Below, piece after piece: positions 43,005-52,042 of a stretch of DNA of 60,267 nt. The stretch's first letter is position 1, and each line of letters begins with the position of its first letter. Below the pieces are notes generated by a model, which was not told the origin of the DNA, ran no database searches, and saw only the letters and a program-made list of their open reading frames with translations. Location: contig JAKQLB010000366.1 in NCBI GenBank assembly GCA_029567375.1, positions 1 to 60,267 of the forward strand, read 5' to 3'. The position numbers and the translations under genes were made by a program. This DNA is from Bacteroidota bacterium (GTDB lineage: Bacteria; Bacteroidota; Bacteroidia; Bacteroidales; UBA932).

Positions 43005-43424
43005 TTGAGCCACATAGCGAAGATCGAACTGGAGATTTTATCACTTGAGGACCTGAAGTCGGCTTGTAAAATACTCGGCTTCAACTTCATCGAGAGCCAA
43101 AAGACGTATCAGTGGTATGGCCGCTGGGTTGGTGACAGCCCATTACCGGAAGGGATTGCTTTAGAAGACCTTGGTAAGTGCGACCATGCCATCAGAATCC
43201 AAGACTGCGCATATGAAATAGGCATAGTCAAAAGAGGATCGAAATATATCCTCTTATGGGACTCCTGGCATACCGGCGGTCTGGAACAGAAGATAGGCAA
43301 GGATGCGGGCATATTGAAGCAGGCATACACCATTGAGAGAATCAAAAGGGAAGCGAAGAGGAATAAGTACCAGGTAAGAGAGATCCGCAACGATCAATCT
43401 GTAAGGTTGGTCTTGAGGGTCTAA
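43005..43424 (+). CDS. DUF1257 (Ycf35-like) protein
   Basis: 139 residues from TTG 43005 with AAGGAGG six bases upstream. SHIAKIELEILSLEDLKSAC and KCDHAIRI, YEIGIVKRG, and the C-terminal LKQAYTIERIKREAKRNKYQ match DUF1257, the family of chloroplast Ycf35. It occurs with Ycf46-type ATPases and DUF2997, both present here. Biochemical role unknown. Confidence 0.85.
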   Translation: MSHIAKIELEILSLEDLKSACKILGFNFIESQKTYQWYGRWVGDSPLPEGIALEDLGKCDHAIRIQDCAYEIGIVKRGSKYILLWDSWHTGGLEQKIGKDAGILKQAYTIERIKREAKRNKYQVREIRNDQSVRLVLRV

Positions 43425-43426
43425 CG

Positions 43427-43442
43427 ACCCGGCAAGATCTGG
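43427..43442 (+). repeat. REP-like repeat copy
   Basis: ACCCGGCAAGATCTGG between the DUF1257 and DUF488 genes, ending 13 bases before the ATG of the latter. Confidence 0.6.
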
Positions 43443-43455
43443 AAGGAGAGACACG

Positions 43456-43812
43456 ATGAAGACATCATACTACTTCTCCAACAGGATCAGGGAACCGGGA
43501 CTGAACCTGGTTGCTGTATCCAATACCTTCCCCAGACATCTCCCCTGGTTGAAAGACGCCCTTGCCTACAAGAAACTCTGCCCCGGCTGGTCCCTTGTCA
43601 AAGAATACAAGCGCCACAATATCTCATGGCAAAACTATGTCGAGATCTATCAAGAGGACATCCTGGATAAGCTCGACCCAGAGAAGGTCTATAACGACCT
43701 GAGAGAAGACGCTGTCATCCTCTGCTGGGAAAAACCGGGTATGCTCTGTCACCGACGACTGATCGCGGATTGGTTATATGACCGTCTGCGGATCAGGGTG
43801 AATGAATTATGA
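43456..43812 (+). CDS. DUF488 family protein
   Basis: 118 residues. KTSYYFSNRIREPGLNLVAVS and the C-terminal AVILCWEKPGMLCHRRLIADWL are typical of DUF488, whose conserved Cys and CHR motif suggest redox or nucleotide chemistry. Ribosome site AAGGAGAG. Confidence 0.8.
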   Translation: MKTSYYFSNRIREPGLNLVAVSNTFPRHLPWLKDALAYKKLCPGWSLVKEYKRHNISWQNYVEIYQEDILDKLDPEKVYNDLREDAVILCWEKPGMLCHRRLIADWLYDRLRIRVNEL

Positions 43813-43873
43813 ATAACAAGACAGGAGGTGAAACGACATCGACAGGAGATACATATTTAAGGACAGTATTTCC

Positions 43874-44089
43874 ATGGAAACCATCATGGACATCCTGGAT
43901 CAATTCGAGCGCCGGGCCATAGAAGCCATAAAGACGGATAAGCAGATCGACACCGACAATTATGAAAGTGTCGGCCGCTATAAGCTGATCATGAAGATCA
44001 GGAAGGCCATCGCTATGTCGTTTCGCAAGGACTGGCCAAGATCAAAATATTCCCTCGATGACATTCTGAAACCCGGCAAGCTCTTTTAG
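43874..44089 (+). CDS. Small helical protein, 71 residues
   Basis: METIMDILDQFERRAIEAIK begins a charged helical protein ending LDDILKPGKLF. No family recognised. ATG 43874 lacks a ribosome site, whereas a near-perfect one (AGGAGGTG, 43822-43829) lies 8 bases before an in-frame ATC at 43838; a 12-residue extension from a non-standard start is possible. Confidence 0.6.
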   Translation: METIMDILDQFERRAIEAIKTDKQIDTDNYESVGRYKLIMKIRKAIAMSFRKDWPRSKYSLDDILKPGKLF

Positions 44090-44100
44090 AAGATCTGGCC
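44071..44100. repeat. Inverted pair of REP-like cores
   Basis: ACCCGGCAAGCTCTT followed by an inverted AGATCTGGCCGCT, spanning the stop codon of the 71-residue gene. Confidence 0.5.
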
Positions 44101-44137
44101 GCTATGCACAATTATCAAAAAGAAAGGAGTTGCGACA

Positions 44138-44620
44138 TTGACAATCAACGAAATCAACCATCAGCTTTTTATGCAAGAGCTGAATGACAATCTCTTGGAC
44201 CTGAGGACGACGATCATTGCCGAATCCACGGTTTACAACTACCTGTTCAAGATTAAGAAATCTCAGGAGAGGGGCATAATGAGGGACTTCAGGATTTGCT
44301 GCAATCTTTCTCTCTATTCCCATACAGACGACTTGAAAAGAAGTCTCCTGATACAATGCATGGAACAGCTCTCCGTCAACGGCGATATGCAGAACAATGC
44401 CTTCACCGACAGAAAGACCCGTGAGGAGTGCATAACCTATCTGAGATCAAAAGGGATCTCGGAAGAGGAAATGCTTTCGATCCGGGAGATAAACGCGGAG
44501 ATGTTCATTCATGTGGTCAGGAACGTAAAAATCAACCCAAAGGAGGTGAATTATGTACCCTACGGATATGAGCAGAGAGCAGCGTCTTTTCCTGATCGAC
44601 CTGAACAACCGGCTCTTTGA
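44138..44620 (+). CDS. Hypothetical protein, 160 residues
   Basis: TTG start at 44138 with AAAGGAG upstream. Charged and helical, with RDFRICCNLSLY and the tail HVVRNVKINPKEVNYV. It overlaps the next gene by 68 bases; the last 20 residues are read from that gene's 5' end in another frame, so the original stop may have been lost. No family recognised. Confidence 0.6.
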   Translation: MTINEINHQLFMQELNDNLLDLRTTIIAESTVYNYLFKIKKSQERGIMRDFRICCNLSLYSHTDDLKRSLLIQCMEQLSVNGDMQNNAFTDRKTREECITYLRSKGISEEEMLSIREINAEMFIHVVRNVKINPKEVNYVPYGYEQRAASFPDRPEQPAL

Positions 44621-45029
44621 GATCGAAAAGCAACTGAAGAAGGAAACGTTGGAGATCATCGAAAGGATGAACAAGAGGGTAGAGGACGCTAATGACTGGA
44701 TCAATGATTATGAGATCGACTGCACGGTTGACTTCTATCTGAGGGACGATGACCCTGAATACGACGATAACGACGACAATATCATTGCCTCGTTCACCGA
44801 AGAACTGGGGATGCTGAAGTATGCCGATCAGTCACTTCTCGCCAGTGAAGAGAACTGGAACGACTTCGGACTCGAGGAAATAGATAACCCCGGGAATAAG
44901 GAGCATCATCACTGGTTCTACCACCAACTCTATGACCACACCAAGATCAAGTGGGAGGACATGCTCAGGATCGGCGACATATGGGTGGACATCAATATCA
45001 CCCTTCAACATCATCTGAAATTATCCTGA
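44553..45029 (+). CDS. Acidic hypothetical protein, 158 residues
   Basis: ATG 44553 has AAAGGAGGTG upstream. N-terminal coiled coil (LFEIEKQLKKETLEIIERMN), a very acidic centre (RDDDPEYDDNDDN), and EHHHWFYHQLYDHTKIKWED. Typical of small accessory proteins of phages and conjugative elements. No family named. Confidence 0.65.
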   Translation: MYPTDMSREQRLFLIDLNNRLFEIEKQLKKETLEIIERMNKRVEDANDWINDYEIDCTVDFYLRDDDPEYDDNDDNIIASFTEELGMLKYADQSLLASEENWNDFGLEEIDNPGNKEHHHWFYHQLYDHTKIKWEDMLRIGDIWVDINITLQHHLKLS

Positions 45030-45042
45030 AAGGAACATAAAG

Positions 45043-45237
45043 ATGACACGAATAATCATCGAACTGGAGGGCGGCTTGATCACGGAGGTTTACTGTTCTG
45101 ATCCTGACGCAGACGTCTCTGTCATTGATAGGGATGTCCTGGAAAGCTGCGACGATGAATTGGAAGAGGAAGAACGGGCCTGGATAAGAAAAGCGGAAGA
45201 AGAAATCAAAGAAGAGAATCTTGCCGCTGTTTACTGA
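45043..45237 (+). CDS. Small acidic protein, 64 residues
   Basis: TRIIIELEGGLITEVYCSDP then an acidic helical tail. The N-terminal strand pattern 'ELEGGLITEVYCSDPDA' recurs in many mobile-element small proteins. Ribosome site AAAGGAAC. Fourteen bases after its neighbour. Confidence 0.6.
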   Translation: MTRIIIELEGGLITEVYCSDPDADVSVIDRDVLESCDDELEEEERAWIRKAEEEIKEENLAAVY

Positions 45238-45257
45238 CCGGAAAGGAGGAAATACAT

Positions 45258-45464
45258 ATGAAGCAAAGAGACGCACCGGGTGATTGTTTATCAATGGACA
45301 TTCTGGACATAAGGTTGACAAGCGATCTGGCGAGATTCGAGATCATGTATAACGACCTTACCGTAAATGCCCAGATCAGGTTGTGTGAGACCTTCAATAC
45401 CCATCCCGACGAGGAGAACTGGGATGTTCACCCGTTAGCCATCGTTTTAAGACAGATGGATTAA
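45258..45464 (+). CDS. Small hypothetical protein, 68 residues
   Basis: KQRDAPGDCLSMDILDIRLT, soluble, no motif. Strong ribosome site AAAGGAGGAAA supports translation. Within the mobile-element operon. Confidence 0.55.
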   Translation: MKQRDAPGDCLSMDILDIRLTSDLARFEIMYNDLTVNAQIRLCETFNTHPDEENWDVHPLAIVLRQMD

Positions 45465-45471
45465 GTATTCT

Positions 45472-45520
45472 GTACCGGCGAGATCTGGGATTGAGGACTT
45501 TCAAAGAGATCTTGCCGCAT
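45472..45520. repeat. Inverted pair of REP-like cores
   Basis: GTACCGGCGAGATCTGG (45472-45488) and the inverted AGATCTTGCCGCAT (45507-45520) upstream of the radC-like start, able to pair CGGC-AGATCT with AGATCT-GCCG. Confidence 0.6.
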
Positions 45521-45556
45521 CCCAAAACGAACATACTCAAGAAAGGAGGTGTAAAA

Positions 45557-46093
45557 TTGACCGCTGAATCGATCCTGAAGCGGGCTTATGGCAAGAAAGC
45601 CAAGGGTAGCCGGCAACAGGAACCTGAATTATCGCCAATCTATAGAGCGGCCCGCTGCAAGGTATGCCTCATCAGGGAGAATGACCAATTCCCCAAAGTA
45701 TTGATCAACACTCCTGTGAAGGCATATGAACTGGTCAAGGACGAGCTCGAATCATCAGACAGGGAGACTCTTCTGTCTATCTTGCTGGCAACGGACCTTC
45801 ACCTGATCGGTATTGAAACTGTCGCTATGGGCAGCATCAACACTTGCGGATCAACCGTAGCGGAGATCTTCAGGAGCGCTATTTTGGCCAATGCCGCTTA
45901 TATCGTCATGGCGCATAATCATCCATCAGGGAATCTCGAAGTAAGCTCGGAAGATTTGGCATTCACCAGAAACGTAATCAAATGCGGCAAGCTCCTGGGC
46001 ATCATTGTCCATGATCACCTTGTCGTATCAAGCAGGGGCTTTGTCTCCATGAAGGAGAAGGGGTTGCTGAACGAAACAGAAAAGCCCTTCTGA
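45557..46093 (+). CDS. RadC-like JAB/MPN-domain protein
   Basis: 178 residues from TTG 45557, six bases after AAAGGAGGTG; the longer frame from 45491 has no ribosome site. The JAMM motif is complete: GIETVAMGSIN with the Glu, and MAHNHPSGNLEVSSEDLAFT with His-x-His and Asp. RadC-like proteins are metal-dependent MPN-fold proteins common on plasmids, phages and ICEs; despite the name no DNA repair role is established. Confidence 0.9.
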   Translation: MTAESILKRAYGKKAKGSRQQEPELSPIYRAARCKVCLIRENDQFPKVLINTPVKAYELVKDELESSDRETLLSILLATDLHLIGIETVAMGSINTCGSTVAEIFRSAILANAAYIVMAHNHPSGNLEVSSEDLAFTRNVIKCGKLLGIIVHDHLVVSSRGFVSMKEKGLLNETEKPF

Positions 46094-46131
46094 TCTGCAA
46101 ATCCCAAAAAGAACAATCAAAGGACCATATC

Positions 46132-46326
46132 ATGAAAGAGATCATTGTTGATGTCTCTGCCGATGGAGAGATTTCTATCGAGACCAGAGGATTTACCGGA
46201 AAGGCATGTTTGGAGGAATCAAAGTTCCTGAAGGACCTGCTCGGTAAAGAACAGGCAAAGCAGCTTACCCCTGCTTATTACCAGGGTAAGCAGAAGACCA
46301 AAAAGTATCTGCAATTGTGCGGATAG
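46132..46326 (+). CDS. DUF2997 family protein
   Basis: 64 residues. KEIIVDVSADGEISIETRGF followed by TGKACLEESKFLKDLLG is the DUF2997 pattern. In many genomes it travels with DUF1257 and a Ycf46-type ATPase, as here. Function unknown. Confidence 0.85.
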   Translation: MKEIIVDVSADGEISIETRGFTGKACLEESKFLKDLLGKEQAKQLTPAYYQGKQKTKKYLQLCG

Positions 46327-46351
46327 AAACTCAATAACAGGAGGAAAAAGA

Positions 46352-47239
46352 ATGAGCGAATTTGAAAATGTTTTCAGAAAGGCGTGTCTTATCCAGTTGA
46401 GCACCTCTACCTGGATGGGGAGCAAGATGCTGGACCAGAGCCACATGACCAAGGTTTCCAGCAACAGCGAATGGCTTCGGGGAAGAAAGTTTTTGATCAA
46501 CCCGGAGCTTTTGGGGCCGCTGCACACCTCTAACCACCAGGCAAGAGATCTTGTGAAGCAGTATTCGCTGCCGTTCCCGATCACCAGTCTCTACATGATT
46601 CCCACGGAGAGCCTTGCCTTTGTTGATGAACGGCTGAACTACCAGAAGGAGAAATTCCTGGAGAAGGTTGATGCATTTGTCGGCACCTACGACCTGGCCC
46701 GTGAGGAAGCCAAGCGCCATCTGGGTGACCTCTTCAACGAAGCGGACTACCCGATGGACATCCGATCGAAGTTCAAATTTGAATGGCGTTTTCTCGCCTT
46801 GGATATTCCCGGAAAGGGAGTGATCCTGTCACCGGAAATTTTTGAACGAGAGAAGCAGAAGTTCGAATCCATGATGTCCGAAGCCAGAGACATGGCCGCA
46901 GTAGCATTGAGAGAAGAGTTTGCGGAGATCGTCAACGGACTGGTCGATAAACTGTCCAAGGACAACGGGCAGACAAAGACGATCAAGAGTTCGATGTTCA
47001 ACAAACTCCACGAGTTCCTGGCCGATTTGACCACCCGGAATATCTTCGACGACGAGAAGCTCAAAGAACTGGCTGCCATCGCCCAGGATACCATTTCCGG
47101 GATCTCTCCCTACGGGCTCAACTACAATACCCAGATGAAGGACAAGATCAAGACGGCCATGACGACGCTGAAAGAGGCGATCAACGATTCCATCGAGGAC
47201 CTTCCCAAAAGAAAGATCCGCCTGGCTCTTGCCGCTTAA
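46352..47239 (+). CDS. DUF3150-like protein
   Basis: 295 residues with CLIQLSTSTWMGSKMLDQSH, LIPTESLAFVDERLNYQKEKFLE-type coiled region and a helical C-terminus. It matches the DUF3150 family found on conjugative elements and phages beside radC, ssb and recombination genes. Strong ribosome site AGGAGGAAA. Role unknown. Confidence 0.7.
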   Translation: MSEFENVFRKACLIQLSTSTWMGSKMLDQSHMTKVSSNSEWLRGRKFLINPELLGPLHTSNHQARDLVKQYSLPFPITSLYMIPTESLAFVDERLNYQKEKFLEKVDAFVGTYDLAREEAKRHLGDLFNEADYPMDIRSKFKFEWRFLALDIPGKGVILSPEIFEREKQKFESMMSEARDMAAVALREEFAEIVNGLVDKLSKDNGQTKTIKSSMFNKLHEFLADLTTRNIFDDEKLKELAAIAQDTISGISPYGLNYNTQMKDKIKTAMTTLKEAINDSIEDLPKRKIRLALAA

Positions 47240-47572
47240 GATTTTGTCTGAACCGCCATCAAGCGCTTTATCAACTCGGTAATAAATCAACTTTCAGGAC
47301 AATCGAAGAGCATAACCATCAGGATGGTATTTATAACCCGGCTTGAGCTGGAAATTCCCTCCAATTGAGCAATCCCGCTACTTCTAAACTTGAAGGACCG
47401 GTAAAGCTCAACATTCCCAAAATGGGATTTTCCCCTTTTGAGCCGGATGCGATTATTCCATCCACCTCTTCCTCGGAGAGACAGGGTTTATGAGGCAGGC
47501 TTGGGCTACGCTGCCGCCCTGTTCTCTCCATCATTTAAATCAACCATCAAAAACAGAAAGGAGAAACAAAGC
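47240..47572. other. Gene-free stretch before ssb
   Basis: No gene. Holds a palindrome CCCAAAATGGG near 47416 and two loose REP-like half sites. It could contain the ssb promoter, but no clear -35/-10 pair was found. A REP-like core GGCTCTTGCCGCTTAAG spans the preceding stop (47224-47240). Confidence 0.4.
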
Positions 47573-47941
47573 ATGAATCAATTAATCATTACAGGGCATC
47601 TCGGGGATGACGTGAAGGACTTTTTTACCCCTGACGGAGTGGCAATCTCGACCTTCCCCATGGCATTTCGCTCGGGAAAGGACAAAACAAGCTGGATCAG
47701 GGTATCCTGTTACAACAAGCTTGCGGAACTGGCAACGAAGTGTCTGCACAAGGGCGCCAAGATCGCGGTACAGGGACTGCTCGACCAGCAGAAGTGGACT
47801 GACGACCATGGCAACCAGAAATCCGGATACCGGCTCATCGCCAACCAGATCGAATTCATAAAGACCGACGGCCGGGGCTTCAACAAAGAGGAAGCTCCTG
47901 AGGGACAAGAAGCGGTGCATGATGACGATGTCCCCTTTTAG
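47573..47941 (+). CDS. ssb: Single-stranded DNA-binding protein
   Basis: 122 residues from ATG 47573 (AAAGGAG upstream). OB-fold pattern NQLIITGHLGDDVKDFFTPD, SWIRVSCYNKLAELATKCLHKGAKIAVQG, YRLIANQIEFI, and the acidic C-terminal tail HDDDVPF that recruits partner proteins. Slightly short, as for plasmid or phage SSBs. It leads the recombination gene set ssb-SWIM-nuclease-helicase. Confidence 0.9.
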   Translation: MNQLIITGHLGDDVKDFFTPDGVAISTFPMAFRSGKDKTSWIRVSCYNKLAELATKCLHKGAKIAVQGLLDQQKWTDDHGNQKSGYRLIANQIEFIKTDGRGFNKEEAPEGQEAVHDDDVPF

Positions 47942-47960
47942 CTGATAACAGGAGGCAGAA

Positions 47961-49013
47961 ATGACCACAAAGGACATATCGCAAAGAAATGACCGTTCTA
48001 ATGGACTGAAGGTGTTTCAGACCCCGGACGGCCAGTATTACGTGGAAAGCTCGGAAGGGAAGATCTGCTACCGGGTAACCGGCAATAACGGCAGCAAGTC
48101 CTGCACCTGTGGTGACTTTACGAGCATGATTGCCAAAGATCCAAACTTCGTCTGCAAGCATATCCTGGCTGTCATAAACGGCAACGGCAATATCAGGAAG
48201 GTCGATGTTCTTCAGAATGTCGTACCCAAACTGGATGAAAGATTCATCACTCGGATCAAGGCGAAGGAGTTCGTCCTGTATTCGGGATTGCTCGACCTGG
48301 CGCACCAGAAGGGGATCAGAAGAATGATCGTCGAACCTGTTCAGTATCCTACCAAGGACAACAAGATGGAGGCCATATGCAAAGCCACTGTCGAATCCAT
48401 GAACGGGGAGCTGTTTGTAGAGATTGCCGACGCCAATCCCCTCAACGTCAATCGTATGGTAGCGGAGCATATTCTAAGAGTGGCTGCTACCAGAGCGAAA
48501 GCAAGGGCGCTTCGTGACTTCACCAACATCGGCATGACCTGCCTTGAGGAGCTTGGGGATTTCGAGGATGTTGCTGACGATGACCCCGGGAGATCAAGAA
48601 CCAGGACTCGCCGGGAAACCAGGACAGAGGCGCCTATAACCGAAAAAACCAATCAGGCTCCGCCGAAGGAGCAGCATAAAGGAGGAGCGACCGCTGATGA
48701 CCGAAGAAAAGAAGACCACCAGGCGAAAAAAGAGAGTGGCAAAGAAGCTGAACCGGGCAATGCTCCAGATGCAGGAGCTAAGGCCCCTGGAGAGAGGGAG
48801 AAGGATCAGAAAGCTCCTGATACCAAGACTGCGGAAGCTCAGGTTAAGCCGTCCGAGGCCCAGATCAAGGCAATCGAAAAGCTTGCCGAGCGAAGGGGCA
48901 TCAACGGAGAGCAACTCGTAAAGATGTTCACCGAGAAGTACCAGAAACCTTTCGTGCAGATTAACGCAAGCGAGGCCAAGGGCTTTATCCGCCATCTTCA
49001 ACAGGCGGCGTAA
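47961..49013 (+). CDS. SWIM zinc-finger protein of the recombination cluster
   Basis: 350 residues. Residues 40-70 hold a SWIM zinc finger (SCTCGDFTSM...FVCKHILAV). The centre (MEAICKATVESMNGELFVEI, EHILRVAATRAKARALRDFT) is reminiscent of single-strand-annealing-type phage proteins in position but not clearly assignable. A long low-complexity charged linker (about 205-300) leads to a C-terminal helical segment (SEAQIKAIEKLAERRGINGE). Probably DNA binding. 19 bases after ssb. Confidence 0.7.
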   Translation: MTTKDISQRNDRSNGLKVFQTPDGQYYVESSEGKICYRVTGNNGSKSCTCGDFTSMIAKDPNFVCKHILAVINGNGNIRKVDVLQNVVPKLDERFITRIKAKEFVLYSGLLDLAHQKGIRRMIVEPVQYPTKDNKMEAICKATVESMNGELFVEIADANPLNVNRMVAEHILRVAATRAKARALRDFTNIGMTCLEELGDFEDVADDDPGRSRTRTRRETRTEAPITEKTNQAPPKEQHKGGATADDRRKEDHQAKKESGKEAEPGNAPDAGAKAPGEREKDQKAPDTKTAEAQVKPSEAQIKAIEKLAERRGINGEQLVKMFTEKYQKPFVQINASEAKGFIRHLQQAA

Positions 49014-49071
49014 CCTGATAAGCGTTTGAACCATCGTTGGCGGGGTCTGCGACATGATAATAAACTCGTGT

Positions 49072-49090
49072 CCAGACCTCGCCGCTTATC
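49072..49090 (-). repeat. REP-like repeat copy
   Basis: Minus strand GATAAGCGGCGAGGTCTGG, 18 bases before the start of the nuclease gene. Confidence 0.5.
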
Positions 49091-49108
49091 ATCAAGGAGA
49101 GTACAGAA

Positions 49109-49915
49109 ATGAAACTTAACGAGTTTCGGAAAGGACCCCATCTATCGGCATCATCAATAGCGGAATACATGGAATGCTCTCTCAGTTACCGGTTTTCAAG
49201 AATCGACAAACTGAAACCGGAATTTATATCCGATAATATGACCTTCGGAAGTTGCATCCATCAAGCTCTGGCCGATTTCCATCAGGAAAGGATAATGGGG
49301 AATATTCTGACCAAAGATCAATTACAGGAAAGGTTCGCTTACCATTGGACCATCAGGGCCTCTGAGAATAAAGAAATCAAATACAAAGGAGAAAACAGCT
49401 TTGATAGTCTCCTGGAACAAGGTAAAGCATTGCTGAGAACTTATCACGGTAACTTTTCGGATGAGAACATCACTGTCCTTGCCATTGAAGAGCCCTTCAG
49501 GTTTCTTCTCGATAATCTGCCCATACCCATAGTCGGAGTAATGGATCTCGTTGAAGAAGATGATCAGGGGAATATCATTATTACGGATTTTAAGACAGCG
49601 GCGCGATCTTACACAGAGGACGACGTTAGCAAGAATCCGCAGCTTACCCTTTATCATCTGGCGAGCAGATCCAACGGCTACGGTGATAGAAATATCATCA
49701 TGAAGTTAGACGTCCTGATCAAGACCAAGACGCCTCAGTTCAAGAGGTACTATACGGCCAGGGACAGATGGGACGAGATAAAAGCGGCAAAGAAAATTAT
49801 CGAGGTATGGAGAGGGATAAACAAAGGCGTATTCATCCCGAACGACACCAGTTGGAAATGCGCCGAATGCTTCTACAAGGGAGCTTGTAACGATTGGTAT
49901 CAGGAAGCGGCATGA
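49109..49915 (+). CDS. PD-(D/E)XK nuclease, RecB/Cas4-like
   Basis: 268 residues. SASSIAEYMECSLSYRFSRI starts the family, followed by the His of GSCIHQALADFH, VGVMDLVEEDDQGNIIITDF with the catalytic Asp, and KTA with the Lys of D-x-K. The C-terminal CAECFYKGACNDW supplies cysteines that, with Cys near the N-terminus (MECS), could bind an iron-sulfur cluster as in Cas4/AddB. Likely works with the helicase that follows 48 bases later. Confidence 0.85.
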   Translation: MKLNEFRKGPHLSASSIAEYMECSLSYRFSRIDKLKPEFISDNMTFGSCIHQALADFHQERIMGNILTKDQLQERFAYHWTIRASENKEIKYKGENSFDSLLEQGKALLRTYHGNFSDENITVLAIEEPFRFLLDNLPIPIVGVMDLVEEDDQGNIIITDFKTAARSYTEDDVSKNPQLTLYHLASRSNGYGDRNIIMKLDVLIKTKTPQFKRYYTARDRWDEIKAAKKIIEVWRGINKGVFIPNDTSWKCAECFYKGACNDWYQEAA

Positions 49916-49963
49916 TCATGAAGATTCAGAAAAACAGAACAAGCATAATGGAGGTTGGAGGTA

Positions 49964-51817
49964 ATGAAGAGAAAACCTCAACTCAATGAACAACAGAGAA
50001 GAGCGGCCAGCTTCGGCAACGGCGTCGCATCAGTGCTTGCGATTCCAGGCTCGGGCAAGACGCTGACCATGACCCATCGGATCGGCAATCTGGTCAGGAA
50101 TCATGGCGTGGCGCCGGAAAACATCCTGGGATTGACGTTTACTCGAAACGCCGCTGCGGCCATGAAGGAAAGACTGAAACCTGTCCTGAACGAGATGACC
50201 AAGCGTGTTCAGCTTCAGACGATCCATGCCTTTTGCTACTCGTTATTGAAGAACGAGGGAAAGACATTTGAGATCATCACGGAGAAGGACCAGTTGACGT
50301 TGATCAAGAAGCTGTCCAAGAAAGAAAAGATTTCTCAGATTCCAACAGGAATGATCGTCAGGGAGATCGGGCTTGCCAAAAACAACCTGATTACCTGGCA
50401 GGAGTTCAAGGAGATGTACGTTGGGGATTTCACGATGATGAAGGTCGGCCACGTCTATATGGCCTATGAAGAGTCAAAGAGAAAAAATCTCCAAATGGAC
50501 CTGAATGACCTTTTGATGGAGACATATCGACTATTGAAAGAGAACAAAGACGTCCGGAAGAAATATCAGGACCAGTATTCTCATATATTGGTCGATGAAT
50601 TCCAGGACACCAATCCTGCGCAAATGAGCATCCTGAGGCTGCTCGTATCCGGGAGAAACGGGGATAGTTCTTTCTGGGTATGTGGAGACGATTGGCAGAG
50701 CATATATGCGTTCACCGGGGCATCGGTAGGGAATATCCTTAACTTCCAGGAGATGTTCAGAAACGCCAAGCAGTTCATCCTGGACATGAATTACCGTAGC
50801 ACACCGGAGATCCTTGATGTCTGCCAGAGATTGATAGCCCATAATACCAGGAAGATCGAGAAGACTCTTCGGACAGAGAATCAGACAGGTGAAGGGGTAT
50901 CAGTTCTTGCCGGCGTCAATGAGGAAGATGAATCCTTGCAGATTGTAAATGAGATAAGGGACCTTTTGGAAAGAAAGGGATTTGCCTATAAAGAGATTGC
51001 GGTCCTGTATAGGGCCAATTGTCAAAGCAGGATTATTGAAGAAGCGTTTTCCAAGTATAAGATTCCCTACCATGTGGAAAACGGCATGAGCTTTTATCAG
51101 AGACACGAAGTAAGGACATTGCTTGAGTATTTACGATTCATCGACAGTCCTGATACTGATGACGGCGACGATGCATTGAGAAAAATAATCAATGTGCCCA
51201 ATCGCTACATCGGCAAGAGCTTCATGGGTGAACTGGAAGGTTATGCGGGCCAGAAAGAGAAGCACCTCTACCAGGCCCTCAAGACCATGAGAATCGAGAT
51301 TCCCTATCTCAGGAAATACATAAAGCAGTTCGTCGAGATCATTGACCCCTTAATAAGGGACAAGAATCAGTTGGAACCGGCAGAGATGATCGGCATCCTG
51401 AGGGAGGCGCTTGATTACGACCGTTTTATCACCGATGACGACATCCCATCTCCTGATGATGAAAAGATCGCCAACATCAACCAGCTACAGTTGGCGGCGA
51501 CTCGATACAGCGATGTGAAGTCGCTATTGAACTACACGGACGGTTTCAGGGATGAAACCTCCAACGACAAAAATGGAGTATCGCTAATGACGATACATAA
51601 GGCCAAGGGGCTGGAGTTTCCCGTGGTCTTTGTCACCGGGCTTATTGACGGCATGGTGCCGCACAAGAACGGAGATATTGAAGAAGAAAGACGAATAGCA
51701 TTTGTGGGCATCTCACGAGCGATGAGACAGCTTTATCTGACCTATCCTGCAACGTATGCAGGAAGGCCGGTGAAGCGGTCGCCGTTTCTGGAGGAGATGT
51801 TTTCGGGGAGTGAATGA
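49964..51817 (+). CDS. UvrD/PcrA-type superfamily 1 helicase
   Basis: 617 residues from ATG 49964 (GGAGGT upstream). Motif I IPGSGKTLTMTHR, Ia GLTFTRNAAAAMKER, II LVDEFQDTNPAQ, III VCGDDWQSIYAFTGA, IV MNYRST, V TIHKAKGLEFPVVFV, VI RIAFVGISRAMRQLYLT are all present. A 3'-5' SF1A helicase. With the RecB-like nuclease and SSB it makes a likely recombination/repair module of the mobile element. Confidence 0.95.
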   Translation: MKRKPQLNEQQRRAASFGNGVASVLAIPGSGKTLTMTHRIGNLVRNHGVAPENILGLTFTRNAAAAMKERLKPVLNEMTKRVQLQTIHAFCYSLLKNEGKTFEIITEKDQLTLIKKLSKKEKISQIPTGMIVREIGLAKNNLITWQEFKEMYVGDFTMMKVGHVYMAYEESKRKNLQMDLNDLLMETYRLLKENKDVRKKYQDQYSHILVDEFQDTNPAQMSILRLLVSGRNGDSSFWVCGDDWQSIYAFTGASVGNILNFQEMFRNAKQFILDMNYRSTPEILDVCQRLIAHNTRKIEKTLRTENQTGEGVSVLAGVNEEDESLQIVNEIRDLLERKGFAYKEIAVLYRANCQSRIIEEAFSKYKIPYHVENGMSFYQRHEVRTLLEYLRFIDSPDTDDGDDALRKIINVPNRYIGKSFMGELEGYAGQKEKHLYQALKTMRIEIPYLRKYIKQFVEIIDPLIRDKNQLEPAEMIGILREALDYDRFITDDDIPSPDDEKIANINQLQLAATRYSDVKSLLNYTDGFRDETSNDKNGVSLMTIHKAKGLEFPVVFVTGLIDGMVPHKNGDIEEERRIAFVGISRAMRQLYLTYPATYAGRPVKRSPFLEEMFSGSE

Positions 51818-52042
51818 TGAAGAGAGGACGTGCCGGTGGCCGCTATGAAAATAGCGGCGCCGGATGCGTCTGATGTGAAGAAAGAAATTTTACATTTTTA
51901 TTTTTTGACAGATCATGGGAAGATCACGCGGGTGCTGAAACAAATGCAAAGGGTTTAAAATATTGATGGGAGTTGCACAGCCTTCTTGACAATGGAAATT
52001 GATGAGATAAAACAATAGACCAAAGGGCGAAGGAGAAAGAGC
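51818..52042. other. Intergenic, end of mobile-element operon
   Basis: Contains a hairpin GGCCGCTAT/AATAGCGGC around 51840 within an 18-codon frame (ATG 51817) that overlaps the helicase stop; probably a non-coding structure. Nothing else recognised. Confidence 0.45.
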
